From: Cristatella mucedo
Taxonomy: Eukaryota; Bryozoa; Phylactolaemata; Cristatellidae
Direction of reading: 5' to 3'
NCBI GenBank assembly: GCA_009760855.2
Contig: WPIO01000001.1
Coordinates: 16,107,001-16,150,000 of the forward strand
DNA length: 43,000 bases
Both the position numbers and the translations under genes were made by a program. This document shows positions 31,840-42,741 of the stretch, in pieces. The number at the start of each line of letters is the position of its first letter. The first letter of the stretch is position 1. The notes under the pieces were generated by a model. The model did not search any database. It saw nothing but the letters and a program-made list of their open reading frames with translations, and had not been told where the DNA came from.

Positions 31840-34800
31840 GACTGTCCTTCTGACTCAGCTGCGCTAGCTTTCTGATTGCTTTAGTTCGAATCGCGTTATT
31901 ACGCAGCACATGTTTTCACAGCCTGCAGTGCAACTTTTAAGCGTTATAGAAGATTCTCTGCTTAAACTGCTAGTTTCTTTGCCTCTTGATACCGAGCTAT
32001 GAGAGTAACGGCGAAATGAACTTTTCGCCCAAAATAAAAATGGTAAACAGCTGCTTTCTGAATTGTTTTACTGTTTCTAACGGCATTTTAAACAAAAGAT
32101 ACGTCACTGAAGCAGTCCAAACGTTACCTTTTGAATTATTGAAATAAGACTGAGTATAATCTTTTAAAAATTTCCTTTGAATGTGTTAGTGTTTTGTTAT
32201 GATTTTATCAAATTTGATCAAAACTAAAATTAAAGTGCAATTGCAAAATTAAGTAAGATATTTGAAATCGATTCGTGGCATCCAAAAATATTGATGTTCT
32301 TTTCAGTCATGTCTTCTTTTGGGACATGCGCCGAAAAACAAAATAACCTACCTGCAGAAGCGCTAGAAGACTCAGTGCAGACGATGGCACAAAAGCATGG
32401 AGTTCTGCAAAACTCACATGCTGTGTTGAAGAATTCATCTGAAAAATGCGTGGAATCTATTTTCGATAAACCTGCGAGGGTGTACATCTCAAGGAAGAGC
32501 CCGTGAACTATAAGAAAAAGAACGACGTCGATTTGACTGTGGCAAAAGAGGAAGGAAAACGTTGTTACCAGACTGCGCTAACTACTGAATGTCTGATTAG
32601 GATGCTTACGACTAGAAGGCATGTATGGCAACTCGATCTCACGGGATGTATTGAAACTTCCAGCCAGCGTATGGAGCCATGTGAAAGAGCTTGGTGGATA
32701 GATTGCAAGGAAAAGAGAAACAAAACGATTGCTGACTTTGAAGGAAAAACTCGAGAGAGGAGTCAAGTGCCGAAGTACGACTCGCGGATGTACCACACAT
32801 GAACGTGGAGAGGAACGTTCATACAAACGTCAGAGTGACGCTGATTCATCGGAGTCAACATTCATGATAAGGGCGATAAAACAACAGTCGATGTCATCCT
32901 AAGTTCGGGATATTCGGTCTCTTGCACCGCTGTCGATATGGTCGAATCAATGTAGCAGCATTTTGGAGCTGTGGAATAACAATAGACAGAGATTTCGTGG
33001 GCTCTACTCAGGCGGCGCCACTGCAGTAAATAAGGAAATGCAGTAGCCACATCAATGTAATCCGACAGTTCTGCATAAAACCGTGGTCTGCACCTTTGGA
33101 GCAGTACGCGTTGTTCAGAGCACTGAGATGGACTGATTGAAAACATGGAGTAGCTGACAATATTGATGTGAAATGACACCTTGGAAGCGAGGCGATGATC
33201 GGAAGTGATCGATCGACGGATATGGGGACGCCGATTTCAAGATCTGCTCACCAAACTCACGTTTGTTTGTCAAAATCATCAAAAGATCAAACCAAATTAA
33301 TGCTGTCAATCCAGAAAAGCTTAGTCTCGGACGAGAGACTTGAACTTCTGTACCTTGGCGTGAAGACGCGCCAGAACTCTGCATCGCGACGCGACGTTGA
33401 TTGTGCTGAGACATCTTTACAATTCCCGTTCAACAAGCTCTCTTAGCCTCGAATAATGACGCTTAGTACAAAAACCTCATGGAAAATCCGAAGCGGTCTG
33501 CGTTGAAGATTGCTAAGCAAGAATGTCACGAACCTCTGCAGCCTTTCTAAGATCCATCTGTCGCCCATGCGGGCGAACGACGCCAGATGCAGGAAACTCA
33601 TTTGGAGTCAACTAGGTAGTTGAAAGCTGTCGTCGAACAGTCAAATGATGCTGTAAGTGTGAACTTGTCTCTTCAAGATAAATTGATTGTGAAGTATGCT
33701 TCAAAAAGATGAATATCAATTTTAGTCGGAGTGGCAGTTGCAGAAATGGACTGCAACTGGGCATTCACACGGCTTCACAGAACTCGCCAGCACACACACA
33801 TCTCTCCAGAAGTTGTACACCAAAATTTGTGCATCCATCCTGACAAAGGAACAGACGTTGAAAGGTTGTTTTTGTGTGTATACAGAATTATATGGTACAA
33901 AATTAAGAGATCGCCTCTTGCAGACAAGCTCGCTTAATCTCTACCTCCATCTCTGCAGAAATATTAGATGAAAAGTAAAAACTTATTGATTTAGGAACTT
34001 TATCACTGAAAGATATATAATAAAAACCGTGTTCATTACGATGAAATAAGCTAGAGTTCACGAAAAATGCTGATGGATAGCAATTGAAAACCAGGTAAAT
34101 AGCTGTGTCAAAAATGACTCGTTCTCGATATCACAGTGGACACGCTGTCCCTGATCTAGCATTTAATGCAATGAACAAACACTACTACATAATGATTTTT
34201 GCCCCAGGCCCACTGTTTCTTTGGACTTGACATGGTGACCTGGCTTAGCTTTTCAAAAAGCTGTCTGCAATTATTAGACGTACAAATGCTTCAAGCAAGG
34301 TGTCCTATATTTAGTTATTGATTTGGATGATTTGAGCTATTTTTCTGTACATACCGACTTTGAAAATAAAATAAATAAGCATGGCGTCTTGTTAAAAGTA
34401 GTCTTAATTTTTAAACGAATCCAAAGTTAGCTGGATCAGCAGATGGGATTTATGTGCCGCTTTTCTCATGTCTATAGCACATGAAACAAAATGGATGCCC
34501 AGGGAGCATAGATTGGGTCTCTTGAGCATTGGATACTACACAACCTCAGAGCACGTTACGACATCACCGCATTTGAGGTGTCCTGCATGAGCTCAGCCTG
34601 ATTCTAGTAGCTAGAATCACATTCTGCGGGCTGCCTCTATTTCAGAATCGTAGTTATACTGGTGACCAGCCTGAAAATGCTCACGATCTCAGCAGAAAGT
34701 GCTAGAGCTCATTCCTGGTTGGAAAATTACTTCCTAAAGAAATAAACGTACGTAAATGCTATGCCAGTGAATGGCCTTGGTAACTTCTTTCGGAGGTAGC

Positions 34801-35570
34801 CCACAGTTTTAGTTCCTATTAGTTGAGGGCTATTGTAAGATGGGTTTTAGTTGTGGAGCAATCTTAGCGGACAGGTAATTCACTTTAAGCGCACGCTGCA
34901 GGGGAGCTATGCCATGGCATGAGATTCTGATAACTCTTCTGAAAGATGCTGGAAGATTCAACTACATGATGCCAAGGATTCGCGGATGTTTCCAGGATGC
35001 TTCCACTCGCGTTGGTATAGCGTGGAGTCAGCATCCCAGCCTTCATATAGGGTTTACATCTCCACATGGCGATGCTTGACTGCAGTCAAGCATTGCCATA
35101 TGCATTCCTTGGATCACTTGTAGTCTTGTAACTGAATGGTGCTGACCAGAATTTGCAGCGCTACTTTGCAGGCTGAAGTTGACTGTCCATGTCGGATACT
35201 TTATATGTCTCGCCTATAAGAATAATTCAGCGGTTATTCTCTTTTGCCATGCCTGGGCTGACTTCTAAGCATATTTTGTCTTACTGTACGCATGTAGGTA
35301 TGTTAGTGGCAGGAAACGTGCATTTGGAAGTCTAACTTTTTGCTTTAATGCTTTCTTAGTTGCCTCTGACTCTCAATCTGGTATGGGTAGGTAGATTTCA
35401 GTGTGGATCCGTACATGGACTTGCATTGCTAATGAATTTCTCCAAGTGATTGCCTTTCCGAGATTGGGCCCTTTTATCTGCTCAAGGCACCACTCATGCT
35501 GGGTTGTTAGCTGGTGGGTAGTCTTTTCTTCCGGTGGACTGAGCTTTGTGAGCCATATGGCACGCATAGG
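31840..35570. other. no confirmed gene
   Basis: Mostly AT-rich. At 32290-32800 two + strand frames (65-99 codons) are rich in Glu, Lys and Gln and together look coding-like (for example AEALEDSVQTMAQKHGV), but the protein is unknown to me. At 32860-33414 two overlapping - strand frames of about 100 codons are also unrecognised. Either pair may be a decayed transposon. Nothing definite is seen in 33970-35570. Confidence 0.35.
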
Positions 35571-35574
35571 GTAA

Positions 35575-35725
35575 GGGCGGTTGCTCATCACGACATCCGG
35601 TACTTATTTTGTGGTTTCGACATCCTGCGGTGTGGACAAAATCCTTTATTGCCGCTGCAAGTGGTGGTGATAGCCTTGAAGGCTCTTCCTGCCTTGCTAT
35701 AACAAGAAGAGGCTGTTAAATCAGC
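35575..35725 (+). mobile_element. tRNA-derived SINE, family A, copy 4
   Basis: The head has agggtaagggcggttgctca and a decayed box B (gtggtttcgacatcctgcgg). The body is atcctttattgccgctgcaa, gtggtggtgatagccttgaa, ggctcttcctgccttgctat, ending gaagaggctgttaaatcagc. The 3' end agrees with the copies at 9956 and 39358. Confidence 0.75.
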
Positions 35726-36105
35726 TAGTATTGTCATTATCCGATGTGCGTGAAGATGCCTATTTGAAGCTGATCAGCCTGTGCTACCAACAACTTCTGC
35801 TAGGTTTAAGCAAACGTAAATTGTAGAGCATCGCATCTCTATATTTTTTTAACTTTAGCATGTTTTTGCAGGGTTTAAACTTTTAAAAAGACTAGTATGC
35901 TTGCAGCCATTGCGAAATTCAGATCCACTTTGCTTTCGCTGTTCGGCCTTTCGGCTAGGTAGTTTATCGGCAGCCTCTTCGCAGCATCCTAACTTACCGC
36001 GGAACCGACCGCGAGCGCCGCCATTAGATTATTTTTTAGATAGCCTCTACTACAATAAAGAGCATTGGTGCGTCCCTATTAGGTTCCTCAACGCTTCGTC
36101 AAAGG

Positions 36106-36113
36106 TGACGTCA
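36106..36113. promoter_or_regulatory. palindromic CRE (TGACGTCA)
   Basis: A full cAMP-response-element palindrome about 0.9 kb upstream of the fucosyltransferase start, in a locally CpG-richer stretch (35940-36200). One 8-mer can occur by chance; no TATA box or initiator was identified with it. Confidence 0.3.
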
Positions 36114-36992
36114 TGGCGACGGCTCTCCTGCTTTTTGTAGTGAAGCCGCGAGCTCGCATCTAGTCCTGCTAGTGACGACGACTATTCCGAAGTTCTTACC
36201 TTGTGAACCCCTTCTATCGTGCACTCGGTTTGGTTATGATTAGGATTACTGCCCATTGAAAATATTTATATGCATGTAGACGAACATGGCAAACTAAACG
36301 TGCTTAGAGATCGAAAAGTGTCCAGTGTTAAAAAACTCACTTCTCTACGCGAGGTGGCATATTTTCTATAGCGGAGGCTTTGTGTCGAGTGATCTGTGAC
36401 CCTTTTGAACAATCTTACGGCTTTGTAGATGATTCGGCGCGCAGCAATTATACTAAACGTCGAATTTCCCGCGAGTATGCGACTCGATGCGGTCGTGGAA
36501 ATCAGCCGTGCAGCACACGAGTTTTTCTGTCGCGCTTATCGTGTCTCTGTCTCTCGCCGGATTACGGAACGCAGTTATGTCAAGGGCGTTCAGCAAAGGG
36601 TGTATAGATAACTAGTGAGCTACTGACTGGACGGACGAGAGTTTTTGGGACTATTTTCCATCCACGAGACGAGTACGAAAAACGCTTTGTAATTTGTTGG
36701 CTGTAAGGGTATAAATGCAGTTCGAATGCAGTATACGCGGTAAATTGCAGCACTTCTCGAATCCTCGGGGAGCCCGTTCGTCCCGCATTGCTCTTCGTCC
36801 CAGCAGTCTCGAGCGCAGCATTTGTTCTGAGCATTTCTGTCGTCTTGATTGCTCCATTGGGTACACAACCGATGCTTAATCTCGGACGCTCATGTAGGCG
36901 TCTCATCATTTCCACGTAGGATGCAGAGCAATATAGTTCATCTTGCGCGTGCTGCTAATGAGCATGTAGAATTCGTATCATCTCGTTTCAGA

Positions 36993-38226
36993 ATGAGCGG
37001 GTCATGCAGACGTCTCAGAGATTCGTTTGACACTAAAAAGAAGCTGAGGGACGTTCGCCACTCGGGCGTATGTTTCTTAGCGGCCGCGACCCTTTGCATC
37101 CTATGCAGCCTTACTCTTCCTAGCGGCACCCGCATAACTAATCAGTTAATAAGAAAGTTCCCTAGCGCATTGACGCGACAAGATCATTCGCCGACCGCAG
37201 CATGTGTACCTCAACTCCAGGTGAAAGCCCAACTACCCAGGAGTGGCGTGGAGTCGTCGCCGGATTTGGAAGCAGGTGCCGACTAAATTAATTGTGGCTT
37301 GGACTTCTTACTTCTCTCAGCCCCTCGAAGGTGTATTCACGGACGAGCATCTAGAGAAGTGCACTGTGGACCAGGGCGTGCAGAATTACGTCCAAACAAG
37401 AGCCTCGTCCGAGACGCCAGTGCCGTTATATTCATGTCCGGGACGTCAACTTCAGGCGCCTACCCCCGACTCGTTTCGCCAGGTCAATACTGGATACTTT
37501 TTTAATCTCGAGTCTCCGGTAAAACGCTCGAATAAACATCTGCCTACGATAACGTATTTAATCTCACTATGACCTACAGAAACGATTCTGACCTGCCCTA
37601 TGCCATATGGATATTTCGGGAGAAGGGTGGTGAAGGACGGCGATGAGCCGGCGCCGCTGCTTGCTTGGGCGGAAGTCGGCGTACTGGCTGGTGAGTAATT
37701 GCGCGGGGAGTCGAATGGCCTACGCTCGACGCTTGATGCAACACGTGGACGTTGACGTATTTGGAAGCTGCTCGGGATCCGCAGCGCCTCGGCTCAGGGA
37801 AAGACGAGGCGTATCTAAGGAGAGGCTATGCGTTTTACCTTGCGTTTGAAACAGCCAGTGCCCGCAGTACACTTACGGAAAAAGCTATGGAAACACTGAG
37901 TTTACCCGGCGGAGCGATCCCCGTCGCATTTGGGCTCCGCTGTCCGACTACGAAGCGCTAGCGCCGCCGAACTCTTTCGTGCACGTGGACAAATTTTTCC
38001 TCGCCTTCGGAGCTGGAAAAGTTCATCAAGAAAGTGGGTTCGAGCGACAGCCTGTTTTTCTTACTACCACGACTGGCGTCGGAAGTACACTGCCTACGGT
38101 ATTAGAGCAGATAGATTCAGGAGAGCTGCGTGCGCTCTGTGCGACAAATTACATGCCGCCGGCGCCAGTGACTCCGGAACCGCCGAGCAACTATCCAAGT
38201 GGTTCAATACAGGGTGCCGCACGTAG
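36993..38226 (+). pseudogene. alpha-1,3-fucosyltransferase (GT10), intronless, frame-disrupted
   Basis: The ATG at 36993 follows a possible 3' splice site (ctcgtttcag). It opens a type II Golgi protein: basic tail, then GVCFLAAATLCILCSLTL (residues 25-42), then a stem. GT10 blocks follow in order but in changing frames: LIVAWTSYF (37288), DASAVIF, HVRDVNFRRLPP, SPGQYWILF, NLESP (37505), FNLTMTYRNDSDLPY (37557), PYGYFGRR (37603), WLVSNC and HVDVDVFGSC (about 37695-37780), YAFYLAFE, NSQCPQY, TEK (the F-E-N-S-x-C...T-E-K donor-site motif), GAIPVAFG, DYEALAPPNSFVHVDKF (37946), SSPSELEKF, HDWRRKY, CALCDKLH and C-terminal WFNTGC before TAG at 38224. The span of about 411 codons is the family's normal length. 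The enzyme transfers fucose from GDP-fucose to GlcNAc or Glc on glycans in the Golgi. A dozen or more frame changes, mostly at or near homopolymers, break it; it is either a pseudogene or an indel-ridden consensus of a working gene. Confidence 0.85.
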
Positions 38227-39165
38227 GCAAACTCATGCTGTTGCCGATTGAAGAAGTCAGATCTTTCACTGTGACCACAAGTGGAGTCTAAGATCTCCAT
38301 CTCAATTAATACGCTTTCAAAAGCGGCCTGGTCTCTGTGATGAGTCAGTCAGCCAGTGTCCGATGTTTGCCAGCTGGTTGAAGCAGACAAGCGTAGAATA
38401 GGTGAATAATAATCAGAGCAAAACGTTTGATTTATTTGATCAAAAAAGCTCTCCTTTGGGATAGAAAATTAGCCATATCTACTTCTATGCACATATTCGT
38501 TTAACGTTCTCTTTATATTGAGGTTGTATAGTCATTGTGAATCGTCAAAAAAGTGCGCCTGTGATGACCAGGCTGCGATTTAAGTAAGTTGCTTTTAATT
38601 TTGCTTCACCGTTCAGCTACATTGACTCTGCTCCTCAGAAGGACGAACTCTATTGTTACATGCCAATGTCGAACTATGGAATTGCTGAGGATTTCACGGT
38701 GGTTCATCTTAAGTGGGTGCTATAGTATCGTATACCACAAATTGTGCTCAGATGTCTTCAAATTTTGCTTCGCTGTCCTGTTAAAAAGATCACGCAGCAG
38801 TTAAGGAAACCAGCTGCGACAAACACCCACCGACAGTGGCCCAGCGCCCTACTAGTTCAAATTGGTTTATGGCTGGACCGAATGCTATTTGGCTAGGATA
38901 GAGTTTGCAAGCAGGATTGGATAGGACTATAAAAGCAGCTAGTTTTTTATAACTGGGGAGTAAGGGTAGGAATCTTTCATGTGCAATGAGAGGTATCTCC
39001 AACCATCCCCTAGTGCTTACTTGCTTTGCACATCGTACACGAGGTAAAAATTGACTAGAGTTCTTCCTATTTTTCAGCAGCAGCAGAATCTGTAAGCTGT
39101 TTATCATAGTGCAGGGGGTAAGAGGTATGCACTTCACGAGCCAGCTCGCGGGCTTAAGTTTTGCA
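38227..39165. other. no recognisable feature
   Basis: 3' flank of the fucosyltransferase. No AATAAA directly follows the stop (aataat occurs at about 38405). The - strand frame 39137-38790 (115 codons) has no known motif. No repeat partner was found. Confidence 0.45.
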
Positions 39166-39169
39166 GCGG

Positions 39170-39860
39170 AAAATAAACAATAGTCTGCATGAAAGCCTAG
39201 ATTGTGCTGGATGATTACACCGGCAAGAGGTCAAGTATAAATTGTGAAACGAAGTGGACCAAGCACAGAGCCCTGGGGTACCACATACTCTGGAGACTCA
39301 CCAGATGAGTTTTTTTTCGTTGACATAAATGCTCTGAAGTCTATCAGTGAAGATATTGTTGCTGATCTAACAGCCTCCCCTGCATAACGGAAGAAGAACC
39401 TTTACGGCTGTCGACATCGCTTTCAGTTGGCATTAAAGGGTCCACCCATTGCAAAATTCGAACCCACGACCTCTGTCGTGAAGAGTGAGCACCTTACCTC
39501 CTGGGCTAGCACGGCCTTAATGACCTAAATCATTGCAGTGCAGTGCCGGTGATGCCTAGGCAAGGTGAGAGGTGCTCGAGAAGGATTTGGTGATCAATAG
39601 CGTCGAACGCTGCCGAAAGACCAAGTAAAAAAAACCACAGATTCTACCCAAACCTGCATTCTTTGAGAAGGTCGTTATTCACCCGCAGCAATGCTGACTC
39701 ATGGAGTGATAAGTTGTAAAACTTGAACTTAACACCTGGTTTGCAGATTTTATATTATAGCAAGCTGGTCTGCCACAATTGGTTCAAGTGTCCTTGGTGG
39801 GAACGGCAGTAGGGAGACTAGGCAGAAGTTGGGTAATTTCTCCCGGTCCAGTGTTCCCTT
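39170..39860 (-). mobile_element. L2-type LINE fragment, split by a SINE
   Basis: The + strand words cctagattgtgctggatgat, gagccctggggtaccacata and ctctgaagtctatcagtgaa correspond to cctagattgtgcagggcaat, gagccctaaggtaccccata and ctctggagtctcccactgag at 14047-14200. After the SINE the LINE resumes with cattgcagtgcagtgccggt, matching cactgcagagcagtgccagt at 14217, and runs through tgatcaatagcgtcgaacgc and the RT region. It is decayed. Confidence 0.7.
39358..39527 (-). mobile_element. tRNA-derived SINE, family A, copy 5 (inside L2)
   Basis: On the + strand it reads ctgatctaacagcctcccct, aagaacctttacggctgtcg, gcattaaagggtccacccat, and the inverted box B ttcgaacccacgacctct, followed by the inverted head. 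It is flanked on both sides by contiguous L2 sequence, so it inserted into that LINE. Confidence 0.75.
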
Positions 39861-40204
39861 CTAAATGAGTGTTTTGATAATATCGCATTTTTTTCAAAGG
39901 TCCACGGACAATACCTTACGCTGGGAATATATTTATTATGTTTAATTATGCATGGTAGCAGCAAGTCAATGCGTTGCACTAGAGGCACACTAGAAAGCTG
40001 CCTTTAGCTACCCCTACGTCGGCAATCGCCACTGAAGCCCGTTGCAAAGCACGCTTACCGGCTCCTGAAACTGGGCCTTTTCCCCAAAAAGCCACAATGC
40101 CTATGACGGTATTACGCAATAGAAGACTTTTCTATAGCGTACCAAAGCCTAAGTGGCGGTTTTTGGTGGCGTATGGTTTGCTGTTTCTGAAGAATTGAAG
40201 AATA

Positions 40205-40505
40205 GACTACAATAATATCGCGGAAGAAAGAGAAAGTGAGAATATAGGTGAGGTCTGAGCCCAGTCGAGGAAGTGAGCAGCATGCAAACAGCAGCTCAGG
40301 ATGGCTGGATAGGATGTGCCACAGTCGGTAGCAGCAGAGTAGATGTCGTCGCGTAAGAATTTGTGGAAGGGAATTCACAGTCCAGGAACTGCAGAACAAT
40401 AGTTTTTCTGGCTGCCAGCGGGTCCTGTAAGCGATGGAATGGAACAGCTAATGTATTGCTATATAGAGGACAAAAGGAGGCTGAAACTGGTGCAGCAGCT
40501 CAGGC
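40205..40505. repeat. dispersed repeat C, copy 2
   Basis: This aligns with 19515-19795 (see that entry for shared words). Here it lies directly beside SINE family B (40515-40655). The - strand frame 40399-40112 overlaps it, but the other copy does not keep the same frame, so coding is doubtful. Confidence 0.5.
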
Positions 40506-40514
40506 TAGGTATGA

Positions 40515-40655
40515 ATATACAATTCATTGTATAGCGCCCTAAGAGAATTTAATCTATATTCAAGAGCTTCACATATGCCTCGGGGCTTGAGACCCACGAC
40601 CTCAGCTAGACCTTGGTCGGGCGAGCACCTTGACTACTGGACCAAACCAGCTCGG
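40515..40655 (-). mobile_element. tRNA-headed SINE, family B, copy 2
   Basis: On the - strand: ggtttggtccagtagtcaag (box A-like), then gaggtcgtgggtctcaagcc (box B-like), caggcata-like body, and the L2-like end (+ strand gcgccctaagagaatttaat at 40534) followed by tacaatgaattgt. It aligns with the copy at 20895, including gaggcatatgtgaagc versus caggcatatactag. Confidence 0.65.
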
Positions 40656-40659
40656 TAAT

Positions 40660-41600
40660 ATAGGAAGCTACGGCGGGCCTTTGTGGGTCAGAGTAAGAAT
40701 TTTTGCTTTTGTATCCGTTGATCAACCGTCACGTCATCGTCGTGTTCCATCAGCAAAGGTAATACGTGGCTGAACTTCTGGGATTTTTTTACTATGGCTA
40801 ATGAGTCCTAGACGCTGCACTGATACACGCAGGTACGCCCTCTGGTGGTAGAGCACGCGTATCATGAAGAACGAAACAATATCTTTATAAAAGAAAAATC
40901 CCCGTGTCCTTGGCCTCAAGCGGTGTATTCCGAAGCCTCAGAGGGGCTACACATGTACAGCACCAACCATAGTCTTAAATATCACTATGCAATTTGCTTT
41001 TTTAAATGGTATTAAAACATAGACAATCTAAACAGTATCGTATCTGTTCCTAATTATTACAATTAGCAAGCAGCTATAAATGCAGCTCACAATTTGAGTG
41101 ATGCAGAATGTCAACGTTTCAGGCCGCCTTTGCGCGCAGCAGCAAAAGCTTTGCCAAATAGACAGAGGTCCCATCGTCGGCGAAGGCTTAGACGAAAGAA
41201 AAGAAGCAAGAATTTTGGATCGGCGAATGGCTCCGATCGCACATTTGCATCGGGCTGCATGCAACTACTCGCCGCAATTCGCGCGAAACACGTCTGCACT
41301 TTTGGCCAAAAGGCCCAGGGCTTTCTCAGCTGAGCGGGCACATACTAATTCTGAAGCCGACCTAGTGGCGCTGCGAGATTCCAACATAATTATGATTCTT
41401 GTCCTAAACTGCGCTTACGGTGCGAACGACGTCGAATTAGCTCGAAGGGACATCGGGCGCGTCGCTGTGCGACGCGGCTCGTGCCGTTATCATCGCAAGG
41501 TCCGCGGTAAGAAAAATGCAGATAGGGACCTGTTTCACTATAGGGCGTGGCTGCCATTGTCAACGTGAAACTCGATTGAGTGCCACCAAAGGTGCCGCTA
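40660..41600. other. spacer upstream of the CpG-rich region
   Basis: Composition changes from AT-rich to balanced near 41100. The + frame 41098-41568 (156 codons, read from its alternative start at 41098; MQNVNV follows at 41101) has no recognisable domain. It overlaps frames on both strands, as expected for GC-rising promoter-proximal DNA. I do not call it a gene. Confidence 0.4.
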
Positions 41601-42741
41601 AAAATGGCAGCTCGGCGACGTGAACCAGACAGAGCGCTCAGAGATCAACGGGAAGTATAGAGATATAACGGTGGAATGCGACGCCGGTTGCAGCGCGAGC
41701 AGTTGTGTAGCCCCACCCCGATCCGCTGCAGATAAACGGCTTGTATATTTCCGGCCTATAACCGCAGGGATGGCTGCCTGCCGATGTAGCGTCGGGATCG
41801 TCCCTCAAACCGCTCGACAGCCCCCCTCCGGGGCGCCGAAGGCCTTGGATGAGTGCCGCCTACGTGGTTTCCGCCGCCGCCGCCTCCAGCTGTGCCAACC
41901 CTACCAAGCGCGGCGGCGTACCTACGCCGCGGCAGGCGGCGACGATCGATGCACGCGTGCGCACGCATCAGGCTGGCGCCCAGGCATTTTAGGCGCGCCC
42001 CCCCCCGAGCGCGACGTCAACAGCGGACCAGTACGCTGGCGCCTCCGACGACCCGAGGTCGGCGCGTGCTGCTGCTGCGGCGCGGAAAGCCGCGAGCGAC
42101 CGCTTTCGCCGAATCGTCGTCCGTCAGGGCTGGGGAACAAAGCCGCGCCGGGGACACGGCGAGGCTTTCTTTGCGCCGAGTGCGGCCGGCCGTCGGTACC
42201 GCCATCGCCGCCGCGGCCTCTCGAGCGCGGCGGCTTTTTGTCAGGGCCGCGCGAGGCAACAATGCGCTCGCACAGTAGCACCGCTGTATAATAAACGAGC
42301 TTAAAATTAGATTAAGAAGTTCCTCTATGCGTTTTTCACTTTTCTTTTGTCAGCGCTCAGGCTGCCACGAAGTTCGGCTCGGCTTCAAACATTGCCCTTC
42401 AGGCGCGCGGGCTCGGCGAAGAGGCCTTCACTTCGGAGCGGCGGGCGCTCTGCTCGGGAGCGCTCTGCTCGGCCGCATCGCGCGGCAGCTCCGGCGGCTC
42501 TCCGAGCGATCGTCCGTCGGGCCTCGCGATCGTCCGGCGGTGACCGGCTCGTGTCGCTACGTCGGCGGCGACGGTAAGAAGTCGCGGCGGCTGCTGCGGC
42601 GGCGGCGGCCTGCAGCAGATCGCCGCCGGCGCTTCGCTTCTTCGAGGTCTCGCGCGGCGTAGGCGGGCGCGCAAACGCACGGACGCGGAGCCAAGCGGAG
42701 GACGTGTGCGCGGCCCGACCGAGCCGTGAGCGCCGGGTGCC
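41600..42741 (+). promoter_or_regulatory. CpG-rich promoter region / 5' UTR of the gene at 42742
   Basis: From about 41600, and most strongly from 41840 to the end of the window, CpG is dense and GC content very high, in sharp contrast to the rest. A tataataaa element lies at about 42287. The many long frames on both strands (for example 41620-42291 and 42281-41922) are Arg/Pro/Ala-rich and mutually overlapping, as expected of GC-rich non-coding DNA. I take this as promoter plus 5' UTR of the exon at 42742; the start site cannot be fixed. Confidence 0.5.

Noticed and set aside
40112-40399. 95-codon - strand frame over repeat C
   Set aside because: The related copy at 19515 does not preserve this frame.
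41620-42291. 223-codon + strand frame, the longest in the window
   Set aside because: It is Arg/Pro-rich, overlaps long frames in other phases on both strands, and lies within the CpG-rich region, where stops are rare by composition.
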